DNA of 43,228 nucleotides. It comes from CAZJHD01 sp964545855. Lineage in GTDB: Bacteria; Planctomycetota; UBA1135; JACQFD01. Position 1 is the first letter of the stretch, and every line of letters begins with the position of its first letter. The notes below the pieces were generated by a model. It was not told where the DNA came from. It searched no databases and saw nothing but the letters and a program-made list of their open reading frames with translations. Below are positions 30,620 through 38,681 of the stretch, in pieces. Location: assembly GCA_964545855.1 (NCBI GenBank), contig CAZJHD010000037.1, forward strand, positions 1-43,228, written 5' to 3'. A program made the position numbers and the translations under genes.

Positions 30620-32776
30620 ATGAACCGCACCCTCCGCTCGCTCGCCCTCGCGCTCTCGATCCTCCCGGCTCCGGCGGTCGCCCAGGGCTTCTCCTCGGGG
30701 ATCTACCTCCCGATCAACGACGTGGCCTTGAGCACGCCGGGCGGCGGGAGTGTCGTCACGAACGGGAACGCGCTCCTCTCCTTCCCCGGGAGCACGTTCG
30801 TGGGAACGCTCGACGCGAACGAGGATCTCCAGAGCCTCGACGGCACGGTGAACGTCCACGCGTCGCTGGTCCTCGACGTGCGCGCCGACGTGAGCGGCAG
30901 CTTCTCCGGCGACATCGACCTCCCCATCACGCCGCTGCCTCCGTTCCAGGTCGGTCCGACCATCCTCGTCCTTCCCTGGGCCTACGCGACCGTCGAGCTG
31001 GAAGGGACCGTCCAGGCGGGAACGCGCGTGAGCGTCGTGGCGCCGTTCCAGGCGAGCATGGGAGTCTCCATCTTCGGCTCTCCCTTCATCCAAGTCGCCG
31101 GGACGCCGAGCTTCAAGCCCGCCGTGGGAGCTCCCGACCCCACGAGCGCCGCGGAACTCGACCTGCAGGTGAAGCTCGGAGTCGGCGTCTTCTTCTCGAT
31201 CTCCATCAACGGGGTCAGCATCGGCGGGCCCTCCGTCGAGGCGAGCCTCGGGATCGGCATCGAGGTGGCGCCCCTCGCCTCGGCCTGGTGGAGCGCGACC
31301 GGTCTCACGCTCCTCACCGCCGAGTGGGCGTTCGGCGATCCGAGCCTCGGGATGTTCACGCTCCCCGGCTCGAAGCTGATCCTCGCGCAGTCGTTCCGCC
31401 CGATCGGGTCCGCGCCCGGCGCTCTGCCGTTCGCGTCCTCCTCGAGCCGCTGGTCGCGGACCTACGACCTCGGCGACGCCGAGGAGGCGAAGGCGCTCGT
31501 GGCGACGACGGTCTCCCGCATCACCGTCGTGGGCAACGGCGCCGGTGTCGCGCACCGTCCGTGGCTGGCCTCGATCGACGGCTTCGGGGTTCCCACCCGG
31601 GAGACCCTCGCCGTCTCGCAGGTGGGCGGCTCCATGCGGCCGGAGGCGATGGCGAAGGCGGCGGATGGCGATCTCCTCGTCGCCGGCTGGACGTCGACCT
31701 CCGGCGGCATGCGCGTCGAGCGCTACCGGCCGACGGGAGTGCCCCGTTGGGCGTTCACCATGGCGGGCCCCGCGTCGACGCTCGTCCAGTGGAACGGGAT
31801 CCTTCCGTCGAGCACGGGTGGCGCGATCCTCGGTGGGAAGATCACCTATCCGGGCGCCGGCAGCCCCACCTTCCCGGTGCTCGCCGAAGTGAACGCCGTC
31901 GGAACGCTCCAGTGGATGACGGAGCTCACCCTCGGTGCCGGCGCGACGAAGGGAGAGATCTTCGCCATCGCGCTCACGCCCGGCGGCGAGATCCTCGCCG
32001 TCGGCAAGGTCGAGTACGGGAACGCTCCGGCGCAGATCGACGCCACGATGTGGGGCCGCAACGCCCTCGTCGTCCGTCTCGACGCGCAGGGGAACGCCCT
32101 CCGCGCAAATGCGATCGGTGCCGGCGGCTGGGACGAGGCGACGTGCGTGGCGGTCTTCCCCGACGGCGGCTATGCGATCGCTGGCGAGGTGCCGAAGGCC
32201 GGAGGCGGCAGCGAGGCGCACTCCAACTGGATCGCCTCCTTCGACGCAGCCGACGTGCTTCGCTGGTCGGCCACCTACGCGGGCGAGGTGGTGAGCTCGA
32301 GCACCGGCGACACGGGCAACGACGAGGTGACGGGCGTCGCGGCGCTCGAGAACGGCCACCTCCTCGCCTGCGGAACCTCCGGCTCCGGCGCGAACCAGGA
32401 CTCGTGGCTGATGCGCGTCGACGCCCTCGGCGTGCCCGTGTGGTTCAAGAGCCTGCGCGGGCCCGCCGAGGACCACCTCGCGGGGATCGCGAGCCTCGGG
32501 AACGGGCTCATCGCCCACGGCCACACCAAGTCGCTCGACCTCGTGGATCCGATCCAGAACGACCTGTGGATCGTGCGCACGAGCCACGACGGGATGCTCG
32601 ACTTCGGCGCCTCCACCGGCATGGACGTGCAGAACGACGCGGCGCAGTGGAGCCGGACGACGGAAGTGATCGTCGAGCCCCTCGCGCCGGCGAACGTGCC
32701 GGGGGCGCTGACGGCCACGGCGGCGCCGCTCGCGGTCGTCGCGGCGCTCGCGGCGCTCCAGCTCCTCACGCAGTAG
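30620..32776 (+). CDS. Large exported repeat protein, 718 aa
   Basis: ATG at 30620 with signal peptide (SLALALSILPAPAVAQG). The first ~250 residues are beta-rich (Gly/Val/Ser) with no known domain. Residues about 285-690 contain at least six blades of a propeller-like repeat: a Gly-Asp/Asn turn, then ILAVGK or LLVAGW strands, then a W-centred strand (VPRWAFTMAG, LQWMTELTLG, VLRWSATYAG, VPVWFKSLRG). The C-terminus is a hydrophobic Ala/Leu helix (ALTATAAPLAVVAALAAL) that may anchor it. No active site can be assigned. Stop overlaps the convergent DUF4184 gene by 11 nt. Confidence 0.8.
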   Translation: MNRTLRSLALALSILPAPAVAQGFSSGIYLPINDVALSTPGGGSVVTNGNALLSFPGSTFVGTLDANEDLQSLDGTVNVHASLVLDVRADVSGSFSGDIDLPITPLPPFQVGPTILVLPWAYATVELEGTVQAGTRVSVVAPFQASMGVSIFGSPFIQVAGTPSFKPAVGAPDPTSAAELDLQVKLGVGVFFSISINGVSIGGPSVEASLGIGIEVAPLASAWWSATGLTLLTAEWAFGDPSLGMFTLPGSKLILAQSFRPIGSAPGALPFASSSSRWSRTYDLGDAEEAKALVATTVSRITVVGNGAGVAHRPWLASIDGFGVPTRETLAVSQVGGSMRPEAMAKAADGDLLVAGWTSTSGGMRVERYRPTGVPRWAFTMAGPASTLVQWNGILPSSTGGAILGGKITYPGAGSPTFPVLAEVNAVGTLQWMTELTLGAGATKGEIFAIALTPGGEILAVGKVEYGNAPAQIDATMWGRNALVVRLDAQGNALRANAIGAGGWDEATCVAVFPDGGYAIAGEVPKAGGGSEAHSNWIASFDAADVLRWSATYAGEVVSSSTGDTGNDEVTGVAALENGHLLACGTSGSGANQDSWLMRVDALGVPVWFKSLRGPAEDHLAGIASLGNGLIAHGHTKSLDLVDPIQNDLWIVRTSHDGMLDFGASTGMDVQNDAAQWSRTTEVIVEPLAPANVPGALTATAAPLAVVAALAALQLLTQ

Positions 32777-33332
32777 ACGTCGTCGCCGGCGCCGACCGCA
32801 CGTGGCGCAGGAAGAGCGCCGCGCCGACGACCGTGAGCGCGATCCAGGCGATCGTGTGCGGCGCGAGCGGATAGGGCTCGCGGTACACGAGGAGGGGGAT
32901 CTCCGCGAAGGAGTGGTACCACCACGCCGGGAACGCGTGGTCGTCACGGTGCCACGGCCAGAGGAGCAGGAAGTTGCCGTGCGTCACGAAGTCGGTCGCG
33001 ACGTGCGAGAGCGCACCGACGGCGACGGAGAGCGCGTCGCGCGCGAGGCTCCGCCGAGACCGGGACGCACGTTCGAGTCGAAAGAGCCAGCGCGCCGGCA
33101 CGTAGCGCCGAACGAAGACCGTCAGCGCGAGACCCGCGGGCACGCTGGCGACGACGCCGAGGAGCGAGTGGCCGAGCCACTGGCCGAGCTCCCCGCGGAA
33201 CGGCCAAGCGGCGCCGTCCAGGAGATCGGGCATCGCCGCGCCGACGCAGAGCGCGACTCCGTCGAAGCGCCCGGGGAGCCAGCGCAGGACCGGGAGGACG
33301 AGGCCCTGGTGGGAGGGGAAGAGGGCGGGCAT
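32766..33332 (-). CDS. DUF4184-like integral membrane protein, 188 aa
   Basis: ATG at 33332. Begins PALFPSHQGLVLPV, as in DUF4184/metal-dependent hydrolase-like membrane families, and has four or five hydrophobic helices. Conserved polar positions embedded in helices include MPDLLD, LGHSLLG, SHVATDFVTHG and WPWHRDD, a His/Asp set that could bind a metal. Function of the family is not established. Single gene, convergent with the large exported protein. Confidence 0.8.
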   Translation of the reverse strand: MPALFPSHQGLVLPVLRWLPGRFDGVALCVGAAMPDLLDGAAWPFRGELGQWLGHSLLGVVASVPAGLALTVFVRRYVPARWLFRLERASRSRRSLARDALSVAVGALSHVATDFVTHGNFLLLWPWHRDDHAFPAWWYHSFAEIPLLVYREPYPLAPHTIAWIALTVVGAALFLRHVRSAPATTSTA

Positions 33333-33398
33333 GGCGCACGTGCGCCCGTCGAGGAGAGTCGCGGCGGATGGACGACTCGAGCGTGCGCTCGAGCTTCG

Positions 33399-33752
33399 CT
33401 ACGCCGCCGTGAGGAAATCTGGCGGCGCGAAGACGCGACGCTTGCGAAGCGGCGCTGGCCCTTCCTCTCGGCAGAGTCGTGCGAGGCGCGGCATGGACGC
33501 CGCGGAGCGAACGAGCCAGATCTCTTGATCGGCGGGCCCGATCGATTGCGTCCACGCTGGCGACGGCTGCCCCGCCCGCTCTGCCAGCAGCTCCACGAGG
33601 GAGGCGGCAATCACCCGGTCTCGCGGAGCGAGATGCTTCGGAAGTGCGACGGCCGACCAATCGAACGAAGCACGCACGGCATCGGCGACCCACTGACGCG
33701 CGTCGAGCGTTCGCCCGTCGCGCAGAGCTTCCACGAGATCGCTAAGTTCCAT
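33399..33752 (-). CDS. Small protein coupled to a DUF6036-like nucleotidyltransferase, 117 aa
   Basis: ATG at 33752 overlaps the upstream nucleotidyltransferase stop by 11 nt. Opens with MELSDLVEALRDGRTLDARQ, then a DWSAVALPKHLAPRDRVIAA segment, and ends with PLRKRRVFAPPDFLTAA. I recall similar short partners beside DUF6036-like nucleotidyltransferases in high-GC genomes, but cannot confirm without a search. The strict coupling suggests a two-gene module, perhaps toxin-antitoxin. It has no HTH. Either member could be the toxin by order alone. Confidence 0.6.
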   Translation of the reverse strand: MELSDLVEALRDGRTLDARQWVADAVRASFDWSAVALPKHLAPRDRVIAASLVELLAERAGQPSPAWTQSIGPADQEIWLVRSAASMPRLARLCREEGPAPLRKRRVFAPPDFLTAA

Positions 33753-34272
33753 GGTCTCGCTCCCAGAGGTCGTCGAAAGCGAGCTGCGCCTTGAGCTCCC
33801 TTCCTGGGACGAGGTGCGGAGCGAGTGCACGCCAGGATGCCTCGCGATCTCCGCCCATCGCACGCAGAAGGGTTCGGGAGTCCTCGATGTCGACGTCGTC
33901 TCGCCAGGCGCAGAGCTTCATCGCGAGGAGCTGCGCGGGAGCGAGCGCGCGGATGCGAAGGCCGCGTCCCCGATAGACCTGGGGTCCGGGAGAGACTCCA
34001 TGCACGTATCCCTTCGCTCCATCGTTCATCCAGTCCTCGGGAAGATGGAGTTCCTCCGCGACGCGACGAGCCATCTCTCGAATCGGGCCGGCGCGCGCCG
34101 AGTCGGGAGAGAAGGCGTCGACGTCCTTGGTGCTCTCTCGCGCGCCGAAGAGAAGGACGAGCGCCGCGCCACCGAGCACGAAGAGATCCACGGGAGGGTC
34201 GGCCGGGCCGATCTCGGCGTCCAGCCGCTCGAAGGCGGCGAGAATCGTCTCTCGAGTGAGGCCCGGCACCAC
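33742..34272 (-). CDS. Nucleotidyltransferase-fold protein (DUF6036/AbiEii-like), 176 aa
   Basis: ATG at 34272. LFVLGGAALVLLFGARESTK followed by DVDAF is the nucleotidyltransferase G-G-A...R-x-T-x-D-v-D motif of the DUF6036/AbiEii-like group; the Asp pair would bind Mg2+. LLAMKLCAWRDDVDIEDSRT is the typical second conserved helix (K-L.A.R..D..D). Related proteins act as toxins by adding nucleotides to tRNA or other targets, or as part of abortive-infection systems. It overlaps a 117-residue partner downstream. Part of a minus-strand cluster with two MNT-type nucleotidyltransferases. Confidence 0.8.
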   Translation of the reverse strand: MVPGLTRETILAAFERLDAEIGPADPPVDLFVLGGAALVLLFGARESTKDVDAFSPDSARAGPIREMARRVAEELHLPEDWMNDGAKGYVHGVSPGPQVYRGRGLRIRALAPAQLLAMKLCAWRDDVDIEDSRTLLRAMGGDREASWRALAPHLVPGRELKAQLAFDDLWERDHGT

Positions 34273-34390
34273 TTGAGGATGGCCTCGCCGGCTCGGACAG
34301 GGAAGCGGGGAGTCCAGTCGCCGACATCAGCGCGCAGGCCGTGTGCGCGAGGACGACGCGGGAGGCGCCGAGCGTCTCGTCGCTCTCGCC

Positions 34391-34412
34391 CGTAGGGAGC
34401 GGCCTCCCTACG
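34391..34412 (-). terminator. Hairpin at the CHAT-gene stop
   Basis: CGTAGGGAG (34391-34399) and CTCCCTACG (34404-34412) form a perfect 9-bp stem with CGGC loop and overlap the TAG stop at 34408-34410. No T-tract on either side. Between here and 34272 no gene is seen. Confidence 0.45.
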
Positions 34413-35772
34413 CTCCGCCCGGATCGCCCGTCAGCACCCAGGCGGCCCAGTCGCGCACGGGCCAGCCCTTCGCGCGGGCGGCGCGCTTCGCGTCCCAGAG
34501 CGCGGCCGCCACCGGCTGCTTCTCGACCCAGAGCCGCCGGTAGAAGTCGGTCACCAGCTCGCGCGTGCGCGCGTCGTCGACCTGCCAGCGCGAGGTGATC
34601 GAGGCGCGAACGCCGGCGCGATGGAGCGCCGCGCGGAGCGACGTGATGTCCAAGTCGCCCCGATCGAGACCCACGTGCGTGTCGCCGGCCGAGAGGACCG
34701 CGAGCGCGCAGCCGCGGAGGTCGATGCCCGCGATCTCCTCGCCGGTGAGGATCCCCGGAACGCGACCCAACGCGTCGGGGCCGCCATTCGCCCCGGCGAG
34801 GGCGAGGCCGCAGAGGGCGAACGGCGAGAGAGCCGCCACGCGCCGGTCCCAGGCTCTCGCTTCGTCGAACAACCCGTGCGTCGCGAGGTGGAGGAAGCGC
34901 GCGGCGGGCGCCTTCTCGCGGAGCGTCGCCTTCGTGGCGCGCTCGCCGCGGAGCGAGATCGGTTCGCGGCCGAACGCCCGCAGGAAGGAGTCGCCGATCA
35001 CCGCGACCTCGCGCTCCGACTCGGGGAGCGGACGGAAGCGGGCGCCCGCTCCGAAGTCGATGCCTCCGATCGCGAGGAGCGTCGGCTCGCCGCCGAGCGG
35101 CAGCGGCGGCGCCACGAGACGCGCGAAGCAGACCTCCTCGCGGATCGCGATCCGGTCGCCGACGGCGCCGTCGCCGAGCGGGAGCGCGTCGAGCGGCACG
35201 CGGTGGAGCGCGCCCGCGAGAACGACGTGGAGTGTCTCCGCCTCGCCGGCGGCGCGCAGGACCGGATCGAGGACGAGCATCCGGATCGCGTTCCCGGCCT
35301 CGGCGACCGCCGCACCCGGACCTGGCGCGGCGGTCGCGCTCGCTCCGCCGGCGGGCGCTCCGATGGCCGCGCGCCAGCGCTCGACGGCCTCCTCCACGGC
35401 CGCCGTCGGCCCGGCCTCGACGCGCCGCAGGGCGCCGTCGCGTCGCAGGACCAGGGCGAGGAGCAGGCGTTCGCTCGTGCGGCCCGCGCCGTCCAGCGTG
35501 GTGCGCGTCACGACGTGCCACGTCGCCGCCGCCGCTCTCTCCGGCAGCGCCGCGGCGAGGGAGGACGCGTCGGCGTCGGCCGTCCCGGCGCGCGTCTCGA
35601 AGAGTCGGAACAGAGCGGCGTCGGCCGGCTCGCCGGTGCGCCGGCCCGTTTCGCGCTCGAGCGCGTCGCGCGCCCGCTCAGCGCTCGGATCGTCCGGCGC
35701 CGGCGCGGGCTGCGGCTCCTGGAGGATCGGCGCGAGGATCAGCGAGAGCGGGGCGAGGACGGTCGAGACCAC
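34408..35772 (-). CDS. CHAT-domain (caspase-like) protein with Cys-to-Gly active site, 454 aa
   Basis: GTG start. A short hydrophobic N-terminus (VLAPLSLILAPIL) ending before a Pro/Ala linker could be a signal sequence. Residues about 175-450 are a CHAT domain (caspase-HetF associated with TPR): the catalytic His is His299 in FLHLATHGLF, and TSLRAALHRAGVRASITSRW then LVTDFYRRLW close the fold. At the place of the Cys in LSACxT the protein has Gly363 (AVLSAGDTHVG), read directly as GGC. The protein should therefore not be a protease. TPR repeats common upstream of CHAT are not evident. Possible regulatory pseudo-protease. Confidence 0.82.
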   Translation of the reverse strand: MVSTVLAPLSLILAPILQEPQPAPAPDDPSAERARDALERETGRRTGEPADAALFRLFETRAGTADADASSLAAALPERAAAATWHVVTRTTLDGAGRTSERLLLALVLRRDGALRRVEAGPTAAVEEAVERWRAAIGAPAGGASATAAPGPGAAVAEAGNAIRMLVLDPVLRAAGEAETLHVVLAGALHRVPLDALPLGDGAVGDRIAIREEVCFARLVAPPLPLGGEPTLLAIGGIDFGAGARFRPLPESEREVAVIGDSFLRAFGREPISLRGERATKATLREKAPAARFLHLATHGLFDEARAWDRRVAALSPFALCGLALAGANGGPDALGRVPGILTGEEIAGIDLRGCALAVLSAGDTHVGLDRGDLDITSLRAALHRAGVRASITSRWQVDDARTRELVTDFYRRLWVEKQPVAAALWDAKRAARAKGWPVRDWAAWVLTGDPGGA

Positions 35773-35880
35773 GATGCACCTCCGAGGCGCACGAGCCTAC
35801 CGAAGGGGGTCCGAGGTCGTGAAAAATCGGCGCCGGGCGACCGCCGGCTGCGAGCGGCTGCGGCTTCGTTGCTCCTCCTC

Positions 35881-35901
35881 CGCAACTCTCCATGAGTTGC
35901 G
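35881..35901. repeat. Hairpin in a 241-nt gene-free stretch (35773-36013)
   Basis: CGCAACTC (35881-35888) and GAGTTGCG (35894-35901) form a perfect 8-bp stem with a TCCAT loop. It is followed by short irregular CCTCGC-type repeats to about 35950. No gene is seen in 35773-36013; the CHAT promoter is expected here. Confidence 0.4.
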
Positions 35902-36013
35902 TCGTCGTCGCGCATCGCCTCGCCTCACCTTGCCTCGCTCGCTCTCACTCGGCCTCGGGCCAGCGGCGGCGATTTCCTCACAACCTCCCCGCCCCGGATC
36001 GAACGCGGGCCGC

Positions 36014-36328
36014 TCAGCGCTCCCCGGCCGGGAAGATCCTCACGCCTTCCGTCTCGATCCGATCGCGGAGCGAGCCCGGCAGGAGGTCTTCCATCCAGAT
36101 CGCGTCGATCTCGAGAATCACCGGCGCCTCGTCGAGGTCGGCCGCGAGCCTCGCCCACTCCGTGCGCGTGGCGTGCGGCGCGCGCACGGCGAGGTCGACG
36201 TCCGATGCACGCTTCGCCGTGCCCGTTGCCCGCGACCCGAAGAGCAGGACCTCTTCGACCTTCGGATGCCTCCGGAACACCGACTCCAGCGCGGCGCGGT
36301 CCTTCTCGCGGAGCGTGATGGTCGCCAT
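36014..36328 (-). CDS. MNT-type nucleotidyltransferase, 104 aa (no HepT partner seen)
   Basis: ATG at 36328. LLFGSRATGTAKRASDVDLA is the GSRArG-x(n)-SD-x-D minimal nucleotidyltransferase motif; the two Asp bind metal. The C-terminal DEAPVILEIDAIWMEDLL is typical of the MNT half of MNT/HEPN toxin-antitoxin pairs, where the MNT protein adenylylates the HEPN toxin. No HEPN gene lies downstream (35773-36013 is empty), so the usual partner is missing. Second MNT of the cluster; the other is upstream on the same strand. Confidence 0.85.
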   Translation of the reverse strand: MATITLREKDRAALESVFRRHPKVEEVLLFGSRATGTAKRASDVDLAVRAPHATRTEWARLAADLDEAPVILEIDAIWMEDLLPGSLRDRIETEGVRIFPAGER

Positions 36329-36359
36329 GGCTCGGCTGCCGCCGATTTTGATGCGCCTC

Positions 36360-36479
36360 TCAGGCACCGCTCGGAGGAAGCGAAAGCAGCTTCTCGAGGG
36401 CGACGATGAGGCCCGGAAGATCCTCGATCACGGTCGCCCGAACGATCTCGTCGATGTGAACGAGATCATCCTTCTCCAT
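36360..36479 (-). pseudogene. HepT-like (DUF86) C-terminal remnant, 39 aa
   Basis: Too short for most gene callers. ATG at 36479 overlaps the end of the upstream MNT gene by 14 nt, as HepT genes overlap MNT genes. It encodes MEKDDLVHIDEIVRATVIED, then LPGLIVALEKLLSLP; the second half matches the end of HepT (the DIVW-x-TV-x-xDLPxLxxxLExLL helix). The HEPN RNase motif and the body of HepT are absent. Either a decayed toxin that keeps its reading frame, or a short peptide still translated with MNT. Confidence 0.6.
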
Positions 36480-36771
36480 AGAAGGTCTCCGCCTCCGCGA
36501 GGACACGGTCGCGGATTCGTGCAGGGAGCAAATGGGGGCTCGTGAGGTCGAGGCGCCTCTTCCCGAGACAGTTGGAGAGCTCGTCTTCGATGTCCTGGAG
36601 TCGAAAGAGGCTCGGCGAGCGGCCCGGTTCGAAGTCGATCAGGACGTCTACATCGCTGGACGGGCTGAACTCGTCGCGAAGCACCGACCCGAAGAGCGCG
36701 AGCCGCCGAATGCCATGCCGGCGGCAGATGCGCGCGATGTCGTCGCGAGGGATCGGGAGCCTCGATGTCAT
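36466..36771 (-). CDS. MNT-type nucleotidyltransferase (antitoxin half of MNT/HepT), 101 aa
   Basis: ATG at 36771. LALFGSVLRDEFSPSSDVDV then LIDFEP is the MNT motif with the catalytic Asp pair; residues 8-25 RDDIARICRRHGIRR form the family's N-terminal helix. In type VII systems this enzyme adenylylates a Tyr of HepT and blocks its RNase. Here HepT survives as a 39-residue tail in the overlapping frame. The gene itself looks intact. It is the most upstream gene of the minus-strand cluster. Confidence 0.88.
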   Translation of the reverse strand: MTSRLPIPRDDIARICRRHGIRRLALFGSVLRDEFSPSSDVDVLIDFEPGRSPSLFRLQDIEDELSNCLGKRRLDLTSPHLLPARIRDRVLAEAETFYGEG

Positions 36772-36916
36772 GGTGGTGCAAGCCTACGTTTCCCTTGGAG
36801 GATCCCAAATGAAGCCGCCGAGGCCGTTCTCCGAACTTCAGGGGCGACTCCCGGCTCCGATCGGACCGAGCTACGCTCGACGAGTCTTTCCTTCGCTCTC
36901 GGCACCGTCTTCCTCC

Positions 36917-37573
36917 ATGCGAGCATCGACCGCGGCAGCAGCCTTTCTCCTCGTCGGATGTGCCTCGGCGCCGGCGAGGGAGTCCTTCCTCCTCCTCGAG
37001 ACGCCCGACTACGGCTGCGGCGCGGTCGAGGGCCTGGGCTGCGGGCTCGCGCTCGCTCCCGTGCTCGCGCGCATCGACGCGTTGCCGGGAGTGGACCGGG
37101 CGCGCACTTCCTGGACCGGCAGATACGTTCGTATCGCGCTGCGATCCGGGACGGATCCCGACGAGGTCGCTCCCGCCGTCGCCGCCGTCCTCGGGGAGAA
37201 CGCGCATCGCGTGAAGGGCGGCATGCTCCGCGCGAGCACGGCCGAGATGGTCGACGTCGACCGCTGGCTCGACAGCGCGGAGACGGTGGAGCTCTCCCGC
37301 GCCGAGGCGCGCCACTTGGCCGGGGACTTCGTCCGCGACATCGCGGGCGACCTGTCCTTCGACGAGGCGACGAGCCGCCGGCTCGCGCCGATCCTGGAGA
37401 GCGAACTCGCGTCCGCCTTCGAGCGCGCGCACGCCGCGGGTGGCGGCGTGCATCGTCTCTGGGAGCAGTTCCCGGAGGCGCGAAGGCGATTCGAGGAACG
37501 GCTCGCGGGAGTCCTGAGCGAAGACGACCGCGCAAGAGTGACTGGATGGCTCGCCCGCGCGCTCGACGGGTAG
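36917..37573 (+). CDS. Putative lipoprotein, 218 aa
   Basis: ATG at 36917; short signal with lipobox AFLLVGC, so lipidated at Cys 14. Residues about 25-100 look like a ferredoxin-like/heavy-metal-associated-type fold (LARIDALPGVDRARTSWTGR, then AVAAVLG), preceded by two Cys (DYGCGAVEGLGCG), but the CxxC of true HMA domains is not there. The C-terminal half is helical and charged. No further assignment. Function unknown. Confidence 0.65.
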   Translation: MRASTAAAAFLLVGCASAPARESFLLLETPDYGCGAVEGLGCGLALAPVLARIDALPGVDRARTSWTGRYVRIALRSGTDPDEVAPAVAAVLGENAHRVKGGMLRASTAEMVDVDRWLDSAETVELSRAEARHLAGDFVRDIAGDLSFDEATSRRLAPILESELASAFERAHAAGGGVHRLWEQFPEARRRFEERLAGVLSEDDRARVTGWLARALDG

Positions 37574-37691
37574 GAATCTCCTCTCCCGGATGCAGCGGCT
37601 CGACCAGCGGCGCCGCCGGCGGCTACGCTCGCCGCGCTCGCCGCTTCCGTCCTGCGCGTCGTGCCCACGACCGAATGCGAGCCCCGATCCC

Positions 37692-38282
37692 ATGAAGACG
37701 CTCCCTCTCTGCGCGCTCCTCTCCCTCGGCACGGTCGCGCTCGGTGCGGTCGCTCTCGGAGCCGCCACGCTCCAGGACCCGCCGGCGCCGGCGCAGCCCC
37801 TCGAGCAGCACCAGTGGCTCCAGCAACTCGTCGGCGAGTGGGCCGGCACGAGCGAGGCCAAGATGGAGCCCGGCGCGGAGCCGATGCGCATGGAGTTCAC
37901 GGAGACCGTCCGCTCCGTGGGCGGCCTCTGGATCCTCGCGGAGGGACGCTTCGACGTCGGCGGCCAGCCCATGCACGGTGTGCTGAGCCTCGGCTACGAC
38001 CCCGCGAAGAAGCACTTCGTCGGAACGTGGCTCGACTCGATGCAGACGCACCTCTGGGTCTACCGCGGCTCGCTCGACGACGCGAAGAAGGTGCTCACGC
38101 TCGAGACCGAAGGCCCCGCCTTCGACGACGCGACGAAGATGGCCAAGTACCGGGAGACCATCGAGCTGCCGGGCGACGGCAAGCGGAGCTTCACGTCGTC
38201 GGTGCAGGGCGCCGACGGCGCCTGGACGACGTTCATGCGCGCCGAGTACCGCCGGAAGGCGAAGAAGGAAGCGGCGAAGTAG
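37692..38282 (+). CDS. Exported DUF1579 family protein, 196 aa
   Basis: ATG at 37692; signal peptide (LLSLGTVALGAVALGAATLQD). QHQWLQQLVGEWAGTSEAKM, GGLWILAEGRFDVGG, LGYDPAKKHFVGTWLDSM and WTTFMRAEYRRK match DUF1579, small lipocalin-like beta proteins widespread in planctomycetes and related bacteria, of unknown function. It precedes a zinc-ribbon membrane protein by 39 nt in the same direction. Confidence 0.88.
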   Translation: MKTLPLCALLSLGTVALGAVALGAATLQDPPAPAQPLEQHQWLQQLVGEWAGTSEAKMEPGAEPMRMEFTETVRSVGGLWILAEGRFDVGGQPMHGVLSLGYDPAKKHFVGTWLDSMQTHLWVYRGSLDDAKKVLTLETEGPAFDDATKMAKYRETIELPGDGKRSFTSSVQGADGAWTTFMRAEYRRKAKKEAAK

Positions 38283-38321
38283 CGAGGCGATCCGGGCAGA
38301 GGTGCCTGGCACGCTTCGCCG

Positions 38322-38621
38322 ATGACGCCCTTCCCCTGTCCCCACTGCGGCGAGGAGGTGCGCGAGGGCGCGCTCGTCTGCCGCGCGTGCGGCGCCGACG
38401 TGGAGACCGGGTGGGCCGACGACGCCGATGCCGAGGGGCAGGACCTTCCCGAGGGGACCCTCGACGCCGACGACTACGAGGACTTCCTCGCGCGGGAGGG
38501 CCTCGGCGGCCGGCGTCGGCGTTCGGCGCTGCCGCGTCGTCGGGGCGCGCGCTCGGTCTGGATGTGGCTCGCTCTCGTGGCGGCGCTCGTCTCCGTCGCG
38601 GGGCTGATCTTCGTCCGCTGA
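38322..38621 (+). CDS. Zinc-ribbon membrane protein, 99 aa
   Basis: ATG at 38322. N-terminal zinc ribbon with two CxxC knuckles (FPCPHCGEEV and VCRACGADV), an acidic middle, a basic stretch (RRRRSALPRRRGAR) and one C-terminal transmembrane helix (VWMWLALVAALVSVAGLIFV). Tail-anchored layout with the zinc ribbon in the cytoplasm is inferred from the positive-inside rule. Such small proteins are common and of unknown role. Confidence 0.8.
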   Translation: MTPFPCPHCGEEVREGALVCRACGADVETGWADDADAEGQDLPEGTLDADDYEDFLAREGLGGRRRRSALPRRRGARSVWMWLALVAALVSVAGLIFVR

Positions 38622-38681
38622 GCGGACGTGGGCGTCGATTCGGAGAGACGAACGGCCGGCCGTGCCTCGTCGGAGACGCCG

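Noticed and set aside
35900..35950. Short CCTCGC-type repeats as a CRISPR or tandem repeat
   Set aside because: Unit length and sequence vary and there is no spacer-repeat pattern; probably compositional.
37586..37593. GGATGCA upstream of the DUF1579 gene as a fifth regulon site
   Set aside because: Its minus-strand reading has no CGAW 16-17 nt away and points back into a plus-strand gene.
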